Shown here in pieces: positions 1-9,800 of a DNA stretch of 64,000 bases (the first letter of the stretch is position 1; every line of letters begins with the position of its first letter). Source of the DNA: Hippasteria phrygiana. Its lineage: Eukaryota; Echinodermata; Asteroidea; Valvatida; Goniasteridae. The stretch lies in contig JAZGUH010000198.1 of the NCBI GenBank assembly GCA_037893225.1, forward strand, positions 372,001 to 436,000, read 5' to 3'. The translations under genes were made by a program, and so were the position numbers. The notes beneath the pieces were generated by a model, which saw nothing but the letters and a program-made list of their open reading frames with translations, did not search any database and had not been told where the DNA came from.

Positions 1-144
1 GGCCGCCCTGCACGGCCGCCCTGCACGGCCGCCCTGCACGGCCGCCCTGCACGGCCGCCCTGCACGGCCGCCCTGCACGGCCGCCCTGCACGGCCGCCCT
101 GCACGGCCGCCCTGCACGGCCGCCCTGCACGGCCGCCCTGCACG
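1..144. repeat. 13-bp tandem repeat (GGCCGCCCTGCAC)n
   Basis: Eleven near-perfect head-to-tail copies of the 13-mer GGCCGCCCTGCAC run from the first base of the window, so the array probably continues to the left. It is very GC-rich and CpG-rich, unlike the AT-rich flank that follows. Confidence 0.97.
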
Positions 145-475
145 ATATGGGGGAAAGAAAGGTATAACTCCTTACTCGTGCCCTAATTGGATAGTGGAAA
201 TACAGCATTCGCTTATTAGCATATAGAGAAATTAAAACCGTACAGTTGGTGATTCCACTGTATTTCTTGATAAAGGTTTGCCGTCGCGCCAAAAGTGAAA
301 CTTTTGTTTGTATTTTTTAACGTTAGTGACTTTTTCTGTATAGTATATATTCTCTGAAATTTCTGCAATGGCGACGCCAAGCCCCCCCCCCCCCCAAAAA
401 AAAAAATACACCCGTCAAATCTGATACTTGCATCTTGTGTTCCAAAAGCGACAATCGTGGGACGCACATCTAGAG
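145..475. other. Unassigned spacer with C/A homopolymers
   Basis: No gene is recognised here. The only notable structure is a run of about 14 C followed by about 11 A near 382-406. Open frames in this stretch are short and look like chance. Confidence 0.5.
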
Positions 476-1215
476 AGTCAGTGGACAAAAACACGTTTTC
501 CGCAATTGCTTTCACCATATAGGCTATATAGCTTTCACACTGAGTGACACAATATGCCGAAGTTGCGGAACGTCCATAAAACGGTGGAGGATGCACGGGT
601 CAACATCGCTAAACTGGCGTGCACGCAGCAGCAGTGGTTGTAGCAAATAATTCCTAAGATCTCCTGGTGAGAGTGCTCCAGCTGCGAAACGGCGGGTTTT
701 GGGTCCTGTAAATACCAACGGCAACGCCGCCCGCCATGCCGCAGTCCGAGGCCTGTTAATTGTTGCCCTGAAAGCCTGTCATTAAAGGCTTTATCAAAAG
801 GAAGTCTGAAGCCTAATTTGACTCGAGTGTGCGCTACGTACGGAAACGCCACAAGAAAAACTGGTATCATATCACAAGGGTGTGTAAATTTGTTTTTTTG
901 TCCTTTTCATTTTGAAATAAATGACGCTTCGTTGATGCTCAACCATGTCAACCATTCTGAGAACCCATGAACTGCACGTAGTTTGCGGCCTTTTTGCACG
1001 ATTTTACAATCAAGCTAATCAATCTATAGTACCAAAGAGCCTATGCTGTGAATGCGACGAAGAAGTGAAGTTTAAGTATTGCCATCAGACTACTACGTGC
1101 CAAGAATACATCGCTCAAAGGGAGCCTATTTTGCATGCGTATCCAAAAATCCAAAAAATATTTAAAGGAACCATGCTTCTCAAATTGACCGGATCACATT
1201 TTATTTCATAAATAA
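476..1215. repeat. Dispersed repeat of unknown class, copy A
   Basis: This stretch is strongly similar to 2691-3710 in the same orientation. Shared words include GAGTGACACAATATG, the block around ATGACGCTTCGTTGATGCT and the end AAGAGCCTATGCTGTGAATG. The last part reads in both copies as a cysteine-rich peptide containing LCCECDEEVKFKYC and TTTC. Copy A has lost one cysteine of the C-x2-C that follows (CQEY where copy B has CPEC). The spaced Cys/His could be the zinc-binding tail of a transposase, but I do not recognise the family. Confidence 0.7.
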
Positions 1216-1795
1216 ATTCATTTATATGTATTAAATGTGAATTAAAAGCCAAACTGGTTCAAGCGAAGTTTTAGTGTGATTATTTGCCGCTCAAAAATTG
1301 CCCCCCCCCCCCCCCCCCCTTTTTGAAATTGTTTGAGACTCAAATTGAGGTCGCTGTTCGTGACGTAGACCGAGGCACCGAAATTCATGGATCGACTCGA
1401 TAGTCTGGACCCGGCCCGTATACACACACTAGATCTACACGTGCAATTTCGTAAGTTGCAACAACAACTAACACCGAACTTACCCTGATTTTCTCCCTTT
1501 TAGCTAAGGCTCCTCGGGAAATGGGCCGTTTAACTGCTTTCGCCTTTATCTTACTCACATCTGGGAACTTTGTTGGGATGGCAGTATACTTGAGCATATT
1601 TTAATGGTCATCCCAAAGGGTTTGAAAATACCAGTATCGAAACACGACGGCTCAATTCAAAGTGGTCGCTACATAACGCTGAAAAGCTGCTGGGGCCGGA
1701 CCTCGGCCTTGCTCAAAAATACTATCTTGTCTGATACGATCCTTTTAACAATAATATTGCAAAGAACGTCATGTCAATTCTCGTATTGTATGCAG
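1216..1795. other. Spacer with poly-C tract and a weak minus-strand exon candidate
   Basis: A C18 tract lies near 1302-1319. On the minus strand, about 1597 to 1487 can be read as a basic peptide starting MLKYTAIPTKFPD and ending at a good splice donor (CAGG|GTAAGT). No family is recognised, and the exon may be fortuitous. Confidence 0.3.
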
Positions 1796-2326
1796 GACTG
1801 ATCGCCAAAGGAAAATATCAATTGATATTTTCATCCCCAGAGGGAATACTTCGCCAGCCGTGGTGGTCTGCAGTACGACGATGGGGCAATATAGGCTTAC
1901 GGCTCTGGTGATCGACGAAGCTCACTGTATGACAAAGTGGTTGGTGTTTTGAGATTGTTGTAATTGCACGTCCAAGCCTTTGCATAAGTTTTGTCACAAT
2001 ATTTTGCTCTTTCGGCAGGCTGTACACAATTTTTGTATATTTGTGTATACCCCTTCTTCGTCTTTACTTTATTTTATTGACTTATTATTCGTTCATATTT
2101 TGTTTGGCCAATAAAACCGTTTTATAAACATTACAACATTTTAGTTTTTTCAGAGGTTTATTTCGAGAAGACTATATATCAACATCCCACGACTAAGATC
2201 GATTGTTCCAATCCAGCCCGTCCTGTGTTTGACAGCTACTGAAACCCAAGACATGGTTGAGGATATTATCCATATGCTTAATTTGGAAGTGTCATCCTTT
2301 GAATTCGTGGCAGTACTACCTGACAG
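1796..2326 (+). pseudogene. RecQ-family DNA helicase relic (two exons, frameshifted)
   Basis: RecQ helicases are ATP-dependent 3'-5' DNA unwinding enzymes. Two exon-like pieces are visible. The first (1796 to about 1940) follows a TGCAG acceptor and reads GKYQLIFSSPEGILRQPWW, the motif Ib region. After a frameshift near 1895 it continues ALVIDEAHCMTKW, which is motif II (DEAH) as in RecQ rather than DEAD-box proteins. The second (2154-2326) lies between a TTTTTTCAG acceptor and a CAG|GTGAAT donor and contains PVLCLTATETQDMVEDII, the motif III region (LTAT). The first exon has no clear donor and runs into a stop. Motif I (Walker A) and the C-terminal motifs are not present. I see a decayed fragment of a helicase gene, or of a multi-copy RecQ-like family. 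Membership in RecQ is firm; which paralogue is not known. Confidence 0.8.
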
Positions 2327-2690
2327 GTGAATTTGACGACCGTTGTTTATTGCCAAATTTGTGCCTAGGCAATTAATTATGTTCAATTTGTGATGGAAAA
2401 TATTCAAATATATATATATTTACGAATAAATAGTAGTAGTAGTAGTGCAATGTAATGAAGATACTGAGGAGTCCAACCTGGGCTACCAGTGCGTGACACC
2501 GTCGCCGCTGCTCCAGAGGAACACGTACATGCCGCGCTTCCCTCCTGAGGAATGGTCCTCCGCAGAGTGCCGCCGGGCCAGAGGTTCAACAGAAGAGGCT
2601 GGAGTGGAGGCCAAAGATTTACCCAGACAACGTGAGACAGAATTGCACTAGCTGGACCATGGGCTGATTTACCGCCGGCAAACCGCAGAG
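2327..2690 (+). other. Spacer with one unrecognised GC-rich ORF
   Basis: The frame 2445-2651 (68 residues, beginning MQCNEDTEESNLGYQ) is GC-rich and free of low complexity, so it could be an exon, but it has no clear splice sites and no family match. It begins next to a short (TAG)n run at 2428-2443. Confidence 0.25.
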
Positions 2691-3710
2691 TCAGTGGGAA
2701 AAAAATTGCTTTCACCATAGCTTTCACACTGAGTGACACAATATGCTGAAGTTGCGGAACTAAAGGTCCAAACGGTGGAGGATGTACGGGTCAACATCAC
2801 TAAACTGGCGTGCATGTAGCAGCAGTGATTGTAGCAAATAATTCCTAAGATCTCCTGGTGGTGAGTCGAGTGCTCCAGCTGCGAAACGGCGGGTTTTTGG
2901 TCCTGTCAATACCAACGGCAACGGCAACGCCGCCCGCCATGCCGCAGTCCGAGGCCTGTTGCTAGTAGCCCCAAAAGCCTGTTCTTATAGGCTTTATCAA
3001 AACTAAAAGAAAAGGCCGAAACCTAATTTGTCTCGAGTGTGCGCCACGTACGGAAACACCACAAGGATAACTTGTAATGGTATCACAAGGGTATGTCAAT
3101 TTGTTTTTTGTTCTTTTCATTTTGAGATAAATGACGCTTCGTTGATGCTGAACCATGACGTCAACCATTCTGAGAATTCATGCAATGCACGTAGTTTGCG
3201 CAGGGCGGATCCAGGAATTTTTGCAGGGGGAGTTCTGAAATTTGCCCAGAAAGGTGACTCCCAAAATGTTCCGTCTGCGAATTTTTTTTACAAGGGGGGG
3301 GGGGGGGGGGGGGGGGGGGGGGGCGGGGCAGACACACCCTCTCACCATTGGTGGCGCCGTTTAACCTCTTTGTTTTGTTCTTACCCATAGGCAAAATCAG
3401 ACATGTAGGGTTTCTGCTTTGCAACTTTAGGTGTAGGCCCCTACAAGCCAAAACAAAAAATACATTTTTTTTTTACCCCCAAACCCCCCCCCCCCCCCCC
3501 CCCCCCCAGATCCGCGCCTGTTGCGGCCTTTTTTGCACGATTTTACAATCAAGCTAATCAATCTAGTACCAAAGAGCCTATGCTGTGAATGCGACGAAGA
3601 AGTGAAGTTTAAGTATTGCCATCAGACTACTACGTGCCCAGAATGCATCGCTCACAGGGAGCCTAATTTGCATGCGTGTTCAAAAATCTTGACATTTAAA
3701 TAGAAAGCTG
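2691..3710. repeat. Dispersed repeat of unknown class, copy B
   Basis: Second copy of the repeat at 476-1215, interrupted by the 320-bp insertion at 3201-3520. The cysteine-rich peptide is better preserved here (LCCECDEEVKFKYCHQTTT followed by CPEC and a His/Cys tail), and its frame ends with a stop just after 3700. Confidence 0.7.
3201..3520. mobile_element. MITE with 5-bp target duplication TTGCG and internal G and C runs
   Basis: Comparison with copy A gives the exact empty site (GTTTGCGGCC). The element begins CAGGGCGGATCC and ends GATCCGCGCCTG, imperfect inverted ends, and is flanked on both sides by TTGCG. Inside are a run of nearly 30 G near 3295-3323 and a run of more than 20 C near 3484-3507. 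CAGG/CCTG termini with a short duplication suggest a hAT-type element; the superfamily is inference. Confidence 0.8.
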
Positions 3711-3788
3711 TGGTGTCGGTGAGGGCGCTGCTCGACACCATGGGAACGAGGTTGGATCATGGGGGTTTTTGAAACGCTGGCTTCGTCT

Positions 3789-3956
3789 TGGGCTTTGGCT
3801 TTGGCTTTGGCTTTGGCTTTGGCTTTGGCTTTGGCTTTGGCTTTGGCTTTGGCTTTGGCTTTGGCTTTGGCTTTGGCTTTGGCTTTGGCTTTGGCTTTGG
3901 CTTTGGCTTTGGCTTTGGCTTTGGCTTTGGCTTTGGCTTTGGCTTTGGCTTTGGCT
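3789..3956. repeat. Hexanucleotide repeat (GGCTTT)n
   Basis: About 27 copies of GGCTTT. The array is open in several frames and so yields long artificial dipeptide ORFs (Ala-Leu, Trp-Leu and Gly-Phe on +, Lys-Ala and Ser-Gln on -). Short stretches of the same hexamer recur near 61911 and 62088. Confidence 0.97.
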
Positions 3957-4412
3957 TCGTCTCCGAGCAAACAAAATGTAAGTATTCTAATTTTTGCTTT
4001 CATAATCAACCGAATGAAAGTTCCTGAAGCAGAACATGCACCAACATTTTGAATATTTCCATTTGGTTTGCTTCTCAGTTATTCAGAAGTTGGAGACGAA
4101 TCCAGCGTTTCGAAGCGATGAATAAAAACAAGATGGCGCCCTCCATGTAAAGACGTTTTGGAACTGAAAGTAAAGGTTTGGAGGCATTTGTCATTTTTTA
4201 AGACCTCACAGCCGGACGAATTCAGAATTTAGTAAGCCTTGATATATACTGTAGAAATTGCTAACATCTCAGAAATACAATGATATATAAAAGTGTTCAG
4301 CGATAAGAATTCGGGGAGATATTTGAAATCAAAGTCATGAAAGTTGAAACTGAAGTGAAAGTCGACCGGTTGTAAAACTCGGTGTGTAACGTTAGGCTGC
4401 TGTTAGAGGGGT
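3957..4412. other. No recognisable feature
   Basis: Ordinary AT-rich DNA between the hexamer array and the element at 4422. I see no gene or repeat. Confidence 0.5.
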
Positions 4413-4430
4413 GTAATGGTGGATGTCGGA

Positions 4431-4612
4431 CAACTCGACCGTTGAGACAACTCGACCGTTGAGACAACTCGACCGTTGAGACAACTCGACCGTTGAGACA
4501 ACTCGACCGTTGAGACAACTCGACCGTTGAGACAACTCGACCGTTGAGACAACTCGACCGTTGAGACAACTCGACCGTTGAGACAACTCGACCGTTGAGA
4601 CAACTCGACCGT
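4431..4612. repeat. 17-bp tandem repeat, left end of the element at 4422
   Basis: About 11 copies of CAACTCGACCGTTGAGA. The same 17-mer appears inverted at 5447-5526 and at 29640-29672. Confidence 0.95.
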
Positions 4613-5088
4613 GCGATGTGTTGTACATAATGTAGCTAGCGGAGCGCGTGGTATTTTCAACACAGGTTGCCCGTCAATGTTTGGGTATTTGCGTGTGCGC
4701 GTGGCCCAGAGTGGTTCAGAATGTGTGGTATTACCGTGTGCGAGGAACCGGTCAGGTGTACGGGCATGCACGGCGAGCGCGACGCCGGGACCCAGCGCGT
4801 GCAAGGCCCGCGACTGCGAGAGCGTCGCGGCATGCACAGTGCACGGCCGCCGCACTGATGCGGTGATAGGCCGGTATTTTTAAACATCTCAGTTGATGAT
4901 GGCCAGTGTAGAGGCTAGATGTAAAATTTGTGGATTACAAATGTAGTTTGTTATTCAAAGTGTTATTCTAATCCCTCATACCGTTGGTTGACAATAAGTT
5001 TGTTGCCTCGGTTTGTTGCATACTCGAACAAATTGGCCGACGTGCACTTTCATCATTATCATCATCTAAAATTCTAAACATATATTCC

Positions 5089-5346
5089 GGCCCCCTGTGT
5101 GTACCCCAGCTCCGTCCAAAACGACAGCGCTGTCCGGCCCATCAACCCAGTCACCCCGCAAAAAAACCTTCCCGGCCCTGCATATATATCCAAGGCCTAT
5201 CCCAGCCCCGTGCCACAAAATATAGACCGGCACGACAATTCACGTTACCCGACCCCCTGTCATGCCTGTGTCCATCCCGGCCCCCTGTGTACCCAAGCCC
5301 CGTCCAAAACGACAGCGCTGTCCGGCCCATCAACCCAGTCACGCCG
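5089..5346. repeat. Direct duplication of a 67-bp Pro-rich-coding segment
   Basis: The segment at 5091-5157 (CCGTCCAAAACGACAGCGCT and flanks) is repeated at 5279-5345 with few changes, about 188 bp apart. Both lie in an open + frame giving a Pro/Ser-rich peptide. It may be captured coding sequence inside the element, but no family is recognised. Confidence 0.75.
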
Positions 5347-5446
5347 TGCTGTTCCTTCCACAACCAATTCCCCTATCTATGAGTCGACTTGTCTCATCGG
5401 ACGACTTATCTCAATGGACGACTTGTCTTCCAATTTTACCAAAAAA

Positions 5447-5526
5447 CGGTCGAGTTGTCTGAACGGTCGAGTTGTCTGAACGGTCGAGTTGTCTGAGTCG
5501 AGTCGGCCAACGGTCGAGTTGTCCGA
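5447..5526. repeat. 17-bp tandem repeat, right end of the element at 4422
   Basis: Four degenerate copies of ACGGTCGAGTTGTCTGA, inverted relative to 4431-4612. Confidence 0.9.
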
Positions 5527-5571
5527 GCCCCGTAATGGTGACAGTAAAAAGCCAGACGTTAAAAAGGAACG

Positions 5572-5968
5572 GAAAGATTTTACTTTAATACCCCCCACCA
5601 ATGACAAAATCATTCAAGAACATCAAAATCTTGGAAAATAACCAACCCTCCTTGATAACAACTGTCTAAACATGTGGCACAACCTGTTATTTCAAGATTT
5701 ATTGTCAGCAAAATCTGTAAAAAATTAGGAAGAAATCAACATGTACAGGTATGTGAACATTTTGAGTGACTTGACATGGTGCCAAGAACTTCTAACACAG
5801 AAAACACAAACTTTCTTCTCCTATATTGCACTGAAATGCCCCAACAAATTAACAAAATTAAAGGTTGTGCAAAGTGTTTATACAATTATGAACACAAATG
5901 GATGGTTATTTTCCAAGATTTGCTGTTCCTTACCGATTTTGGTGGGGGGTATTAAAGTAAAATCTTTC
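5572..5968. mobile_element. Foldback MITE, about 397 bp
   Basis: The left end GAAAGATTTTACTTTAATAC is the reverse complement of the right end ending AAAGTAAAATCTTTC; a second inner pair (TCTTGGAAAATAACCA / GGTTATTTTCCAAGA) extends the fold. The target duplication is not clear, and there is no coding capacity. Confidence 0.8.
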
Positions 5969-6025
5969 TGGTTACATGTCCTGCTGCACTGTTACAAGCT
6001 ACCGTAGGACTGTTGTATTATTTAA

Positions 6026-6180
6026 CCAATCAGTGCTGTTGTATGAGAAACGTGTGCAGCGCGCAAGCATTCTGCGCATCCGCACTGTGTGTATAAATCC
6101 TGCTGATTTTCCATTATTTGGGTTCTGTTCCGTTCCTGGAGTGGACCGTGCAAGATCTCAAGACCTCAAAACCATTCAAG
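6026..6180 (+). promoter_or_regulatory. Candidate promoter and 5' leader of the P450 gene
   Basis: A CCAAT box (6026-6030) lies 62 bp before a TATA-like TATAAAT (6092-6098). About 80 bp downstream is a splice-donor-like AAG|GTAGCC at 6180/6181. A TTGTAG acceptor stands 11 bases before the P450 start codon at 6814, so a non-coding first exon spliced to that site is plausible. This is inference from motif order; there is no transcript evidence. Confidence 0.35.
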
Positions 6181-6813
6181 GTAGCCCAGCATTCGCTTGC
6201 TCAAGGCAGATGTGCACTGTTCTTGTGCTTAATTTGGGCTCATGCGGCCCGGGAAAATAACACGTAATTAGTTTGCATGTATAAACCGCAGCCATTTGAC
6301 AAGACCAGTCCCTAAAAGGAACATGGTTATATAAAAGGCACTCAACTGCTCGAATGTGTAGAGCCATCGAAAGTTACAGAGCTACCGGCGCTACCATTTT
6401 CTTCAGTCTCATACGACAACAATCTTTAAAACACTTGATAACCATTGTGAAAGGGACTGAAACCAGTCTAATGTACATGTTCATGCAGAGGGCACTATAC
6501 TGTTCAAGTTTATTCCAGATAATTATTGCTGAATAATAAAGAATATTTAGTCTCATGTTCTGGCCACATATCCCCTTGAACACAGTCTCACTCGTTTTTA
6601 ACATTATCAGTACCAAGCTTAATTCCGGCACAATAACTGGGACCTACTCTAGCTGTATGACAAGGTGTACGTAAGCCTATAGTTGCAAATTTCTAGCAAG
6701 CGGGCCGGAATCGTTACAATATGCAATCTGATGTGTCTGGCAGGGTTCTAGCAAAAATGCCCTAAAAATGTAGGGTTAATCTGTTGAATTTCTGACTTTG
6801 TAGACAGATCAAG

Positions 6814-9800
6814 ATGAGCTTTCTGCTTCCTGTGTGTGTGACTGCCGCTGCCATATTCACAGTCTACTATGTGCTGCAACATTTCATCTATAAACCGTGG
6901 AAGAGATTCCAGTATTTCAGCAAGGCGATTCCAGGACCTGTTGCACTCCCACTGATAGGCAATTCTTATCAATTGCAGGCAGATCCAGCGAGTGAGTATG
7001 ATGCGTGTTATAGTCTAAAACCCTATTCGCAATGGACCTTTTTGTTGACTCAACAAGACACTTGCTACTTTTGCCCATTTCAATTCAGTGCAAAGGTTCC
7101 CCTGTGCGTGCCGCATGGTCACACTAAATTAGACTTGCAAAGCTATTGTTGCATTTACTGCTTCCCGTTTTGTGGCAACACTAACGGCATTTTTTTTCCA
7201 GATGAAATGGATGATGAAATGGAAATTATTGAATGGATAAATCAAGTCAAAAAGAATTCAATTTCTGAAATTTCTTTTTTTCAGAATTTTGACTGATTGT
7301 TAATCTGTCCCCCCCCCCCCCCCTTCTGCAAAAAAATTTGTTTAGAAAAAATGTAATCAAATAAAGAGGTTGCTACTGAATTTAAAGTTAACTAGTGCTT
7401 GGCGTTGTTGAGTTTCTCTTTGGTGTGTCCTGCATTTTTGTGAAGGAAGAGCTTCCCCCTTATGACGTGACTTTGCATTCGCAATGCATACATCCTTGAA
7501 TAACACTGTCCTGAGTCAAATTCCAAGTGCGAACAATAGGAATTAAAGATTTATCAATTGTAATGTTTACTTCTCGTCTAGGTAAAATTTCACAAAAAAT
7601 AAGATAAGTGAAAACTTAAACCTAGTTTGTATTAATTTCGCTCAGTGCAATATACCATATCAGGCATTTTGCATGTAAACACATTTGGATGTGTTTTTGT
7701 TGGTGGAAGGCTCTATTGGTAATGTGATATGAGAACATTGTAATTTGCTAAATTGCTCATGAATGGTGATACATGTACAGGTCAATTGGAAGATTAACAT
7801 GGGGCCAAAACCAAACTTTGACTTGTGTTTATTAAACCCTCCTACTGTTATAACCATCACAACCTATCGAAAAACCAAATCCTCTCCTCTCCCACAGCTT
7901 GTGTGTCTCAACCTGTCACTCGATGGGTTTTGATAGATAGGGTAGTATTGGCTCTATTTTGGCACCGAGAGAGGGAGGGTTAAAGCCTATTTGATTTACA
8001 TTTATGTTTTCAATTAATCCATTGTGCTTATTAACCCTCCTGTTCTCAGGGCCAAAATCGACCCAGCTGCTGTACAGATCAAAACCTATCAAATTTCAGA
8101 TTGAAACACACACAAACTGTCAGAGTTGGTGTTTAGAGATTTTGATAGGCTGTGATAGTTATAAGTATAGGAGGGTTAAACTTACAGCTACATGTAAGGT
8201 TTCAGGAATAATTGATGAGCCTGATGAGCAGGGGTAATAATGTAGATCTTGAGCCCCTTAATCATGGTGTGATAATGTGTTCGTACATTAGTCTCCTTAC
8301 AGGGTACCGAGAAGAAAAGGTAACAGGTAGAAATCGAGGTACCCCACAAAGTTAACGCTATGGAGGTTGAGATTTAAAGGGACAAAGGAGAATAAAAGAA
8401 GGAAAGTAAAGTCCACAATGGAGGTAGCCCATATGTGTGCATACATGTATGTGAGGAGTTGTGTGGATGTGTGCTTTATAAATATGCACATTAATTATTA
8501 GTGTATTTTGTGCCTGGTTGTTTTGCAGAATTTTACCAGCAAGTGTTGGGGTTTTGCAGAGATTTTCCAAAGTTTTTCAGGATAATGCTAGGCCCCATTG
8601 GAATGATAGCGATTACCAATGCCAGAGATGCGGAGGTAAGCAGACGCATAGGATGAGAATTTACGTTTAATTTGATAAATGTTTAGCAAAACTTTCCTGT
8701 AGCGTTTAAACGTTTTAATAGTCAACACTTCAAAAAGGCTGCTGCCTGTCCCTATTTTTGTGCGGTAACTTCGGTCACGTGTGTTTATACATCAGGGCTG
8801 TAGTCGAGTCCCTGCAAGTCCTTTCACAAGTCCAGTCACAAGTCCTTTCATAAAGCCAGTCACAAGTAACTGGATGAACAATGACAAAGGAATGCCTTTG
8901 TCAAAGCTCATTTGAATAGCTTGTGATTGGGATTAGGACTGGAGGGTTCGTGATGGACTTGCAGGGACTTGTGATGGACTTGTGATGGACTCGACTACAG
9001 CCCTGTTATACATGTAAATGCGATTGCACAAGTGCCTGCAGCCAGCTGGGAATTCCAATTGGCAATGACTCCAGCTTGCGCAGGGCCAGGAACCGCAACC
9101 AATGGCGTATTTATTTGCCGGGAACTGGCTCATTTAAATGGTTGAGATATTATCATCACTGTCCATCAGATCTTGCCCCAGCGGTGTATTGAAAACATCA
9201 AACACAAACAATTGTATACACTGTATCAATGACACAATAGATAGTTGCCGGTCATTGAGAGATGTATCAATTAAAACGTCTTTGATTGTGATCAAGTACT
9301 AAAGGCGTTTTTAACGCTTTGTAAATTAATTCGTCAAACAATCCACAAGGGAAACTGACTAGGTAAATTTGAATACATTTTCAAAGTGAAAAAAGAAACT
9401 GGCAGGAGCGGGATTCGAACCTGCGACCTTTGCTGGGTTACCGTACCGGCGCTCTACCAACTGAGCTATCTTGCCCTATGTTGGCGGTCTCCCAAATTGT
9501 CAGTATCTTTGTTCGGGTGGGCGCTAGTCAGAAGTCATAAACCCAGAATGCCGTATAGCCAGGGTTCACACCCAATTTTACGATACAACCTGGGAAGCGA
9601 CATTGTGGGGATCACTTAATGAGGATACGACTTTTTAACTTATAATTCTTCAAACATTCCACAAGGGAAACTGACTAGGTAAATTTGAATACATTTTCAA
9701 AGTGAACAAAGAAACTGGCAGGAGCGGGATTCGAACCTGCGACCTCCGGGTTACTGTACCGGCGCTCTACCAACTGAGCTATCTTGCTCACAGTTGGTAG

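Larger units (their letters stand above)
4422..5531. mobile_element. Mutator-like (MULE-type) element, 9-bp TSD, ends made of 17-bp tandem repeats
   Basis: The nine bases GTAATGGTG occur immediately before (4413-4421) and after (5532-5540) this 1110-bp unit. The outer ends are inverted: TCGGACAACTCGACCGTTG on the left and the reverse complement on the right. Both terminal regions are arrays of one 17-mer, about 11 copies on the left and 4 on the right, so the inverted repeat is itself a minisatellite. A 9-bp TSD with long inverted ends is the hallmark of Mutator-like elements. There is no transposase, so the element is non-autonomous. Its CpG-rich interior (4612-5446) could be carried host sequence. 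Confidence 0.82.

Noticed and set aside
3680..4052. Long ORFs of Ala-Leu, Trp-Leu, Gly-Phe, Lys-Ala and Ser-Gln dipeptides on both strands
   Set aside because: They are translations of the (GGCTTT)n hexamer array in all frames.
4297..4855. Minus-strand ORFs with repeats of QRSSCLNGRVVSTVELS
   Set aside because: They are the 17-bp tandem array read through three frames (51 bp = 17 codons); there are no gene signals.
9400..9475. tRNA genes at 9.4, 9.7, 24.5 and 60.6 kb
   Set aside because: The A and B boxes are good, but acceptor, anticodon and T stems have mismatches, and all copies share the same non-tRNA leader and tail, so they are SINEs.
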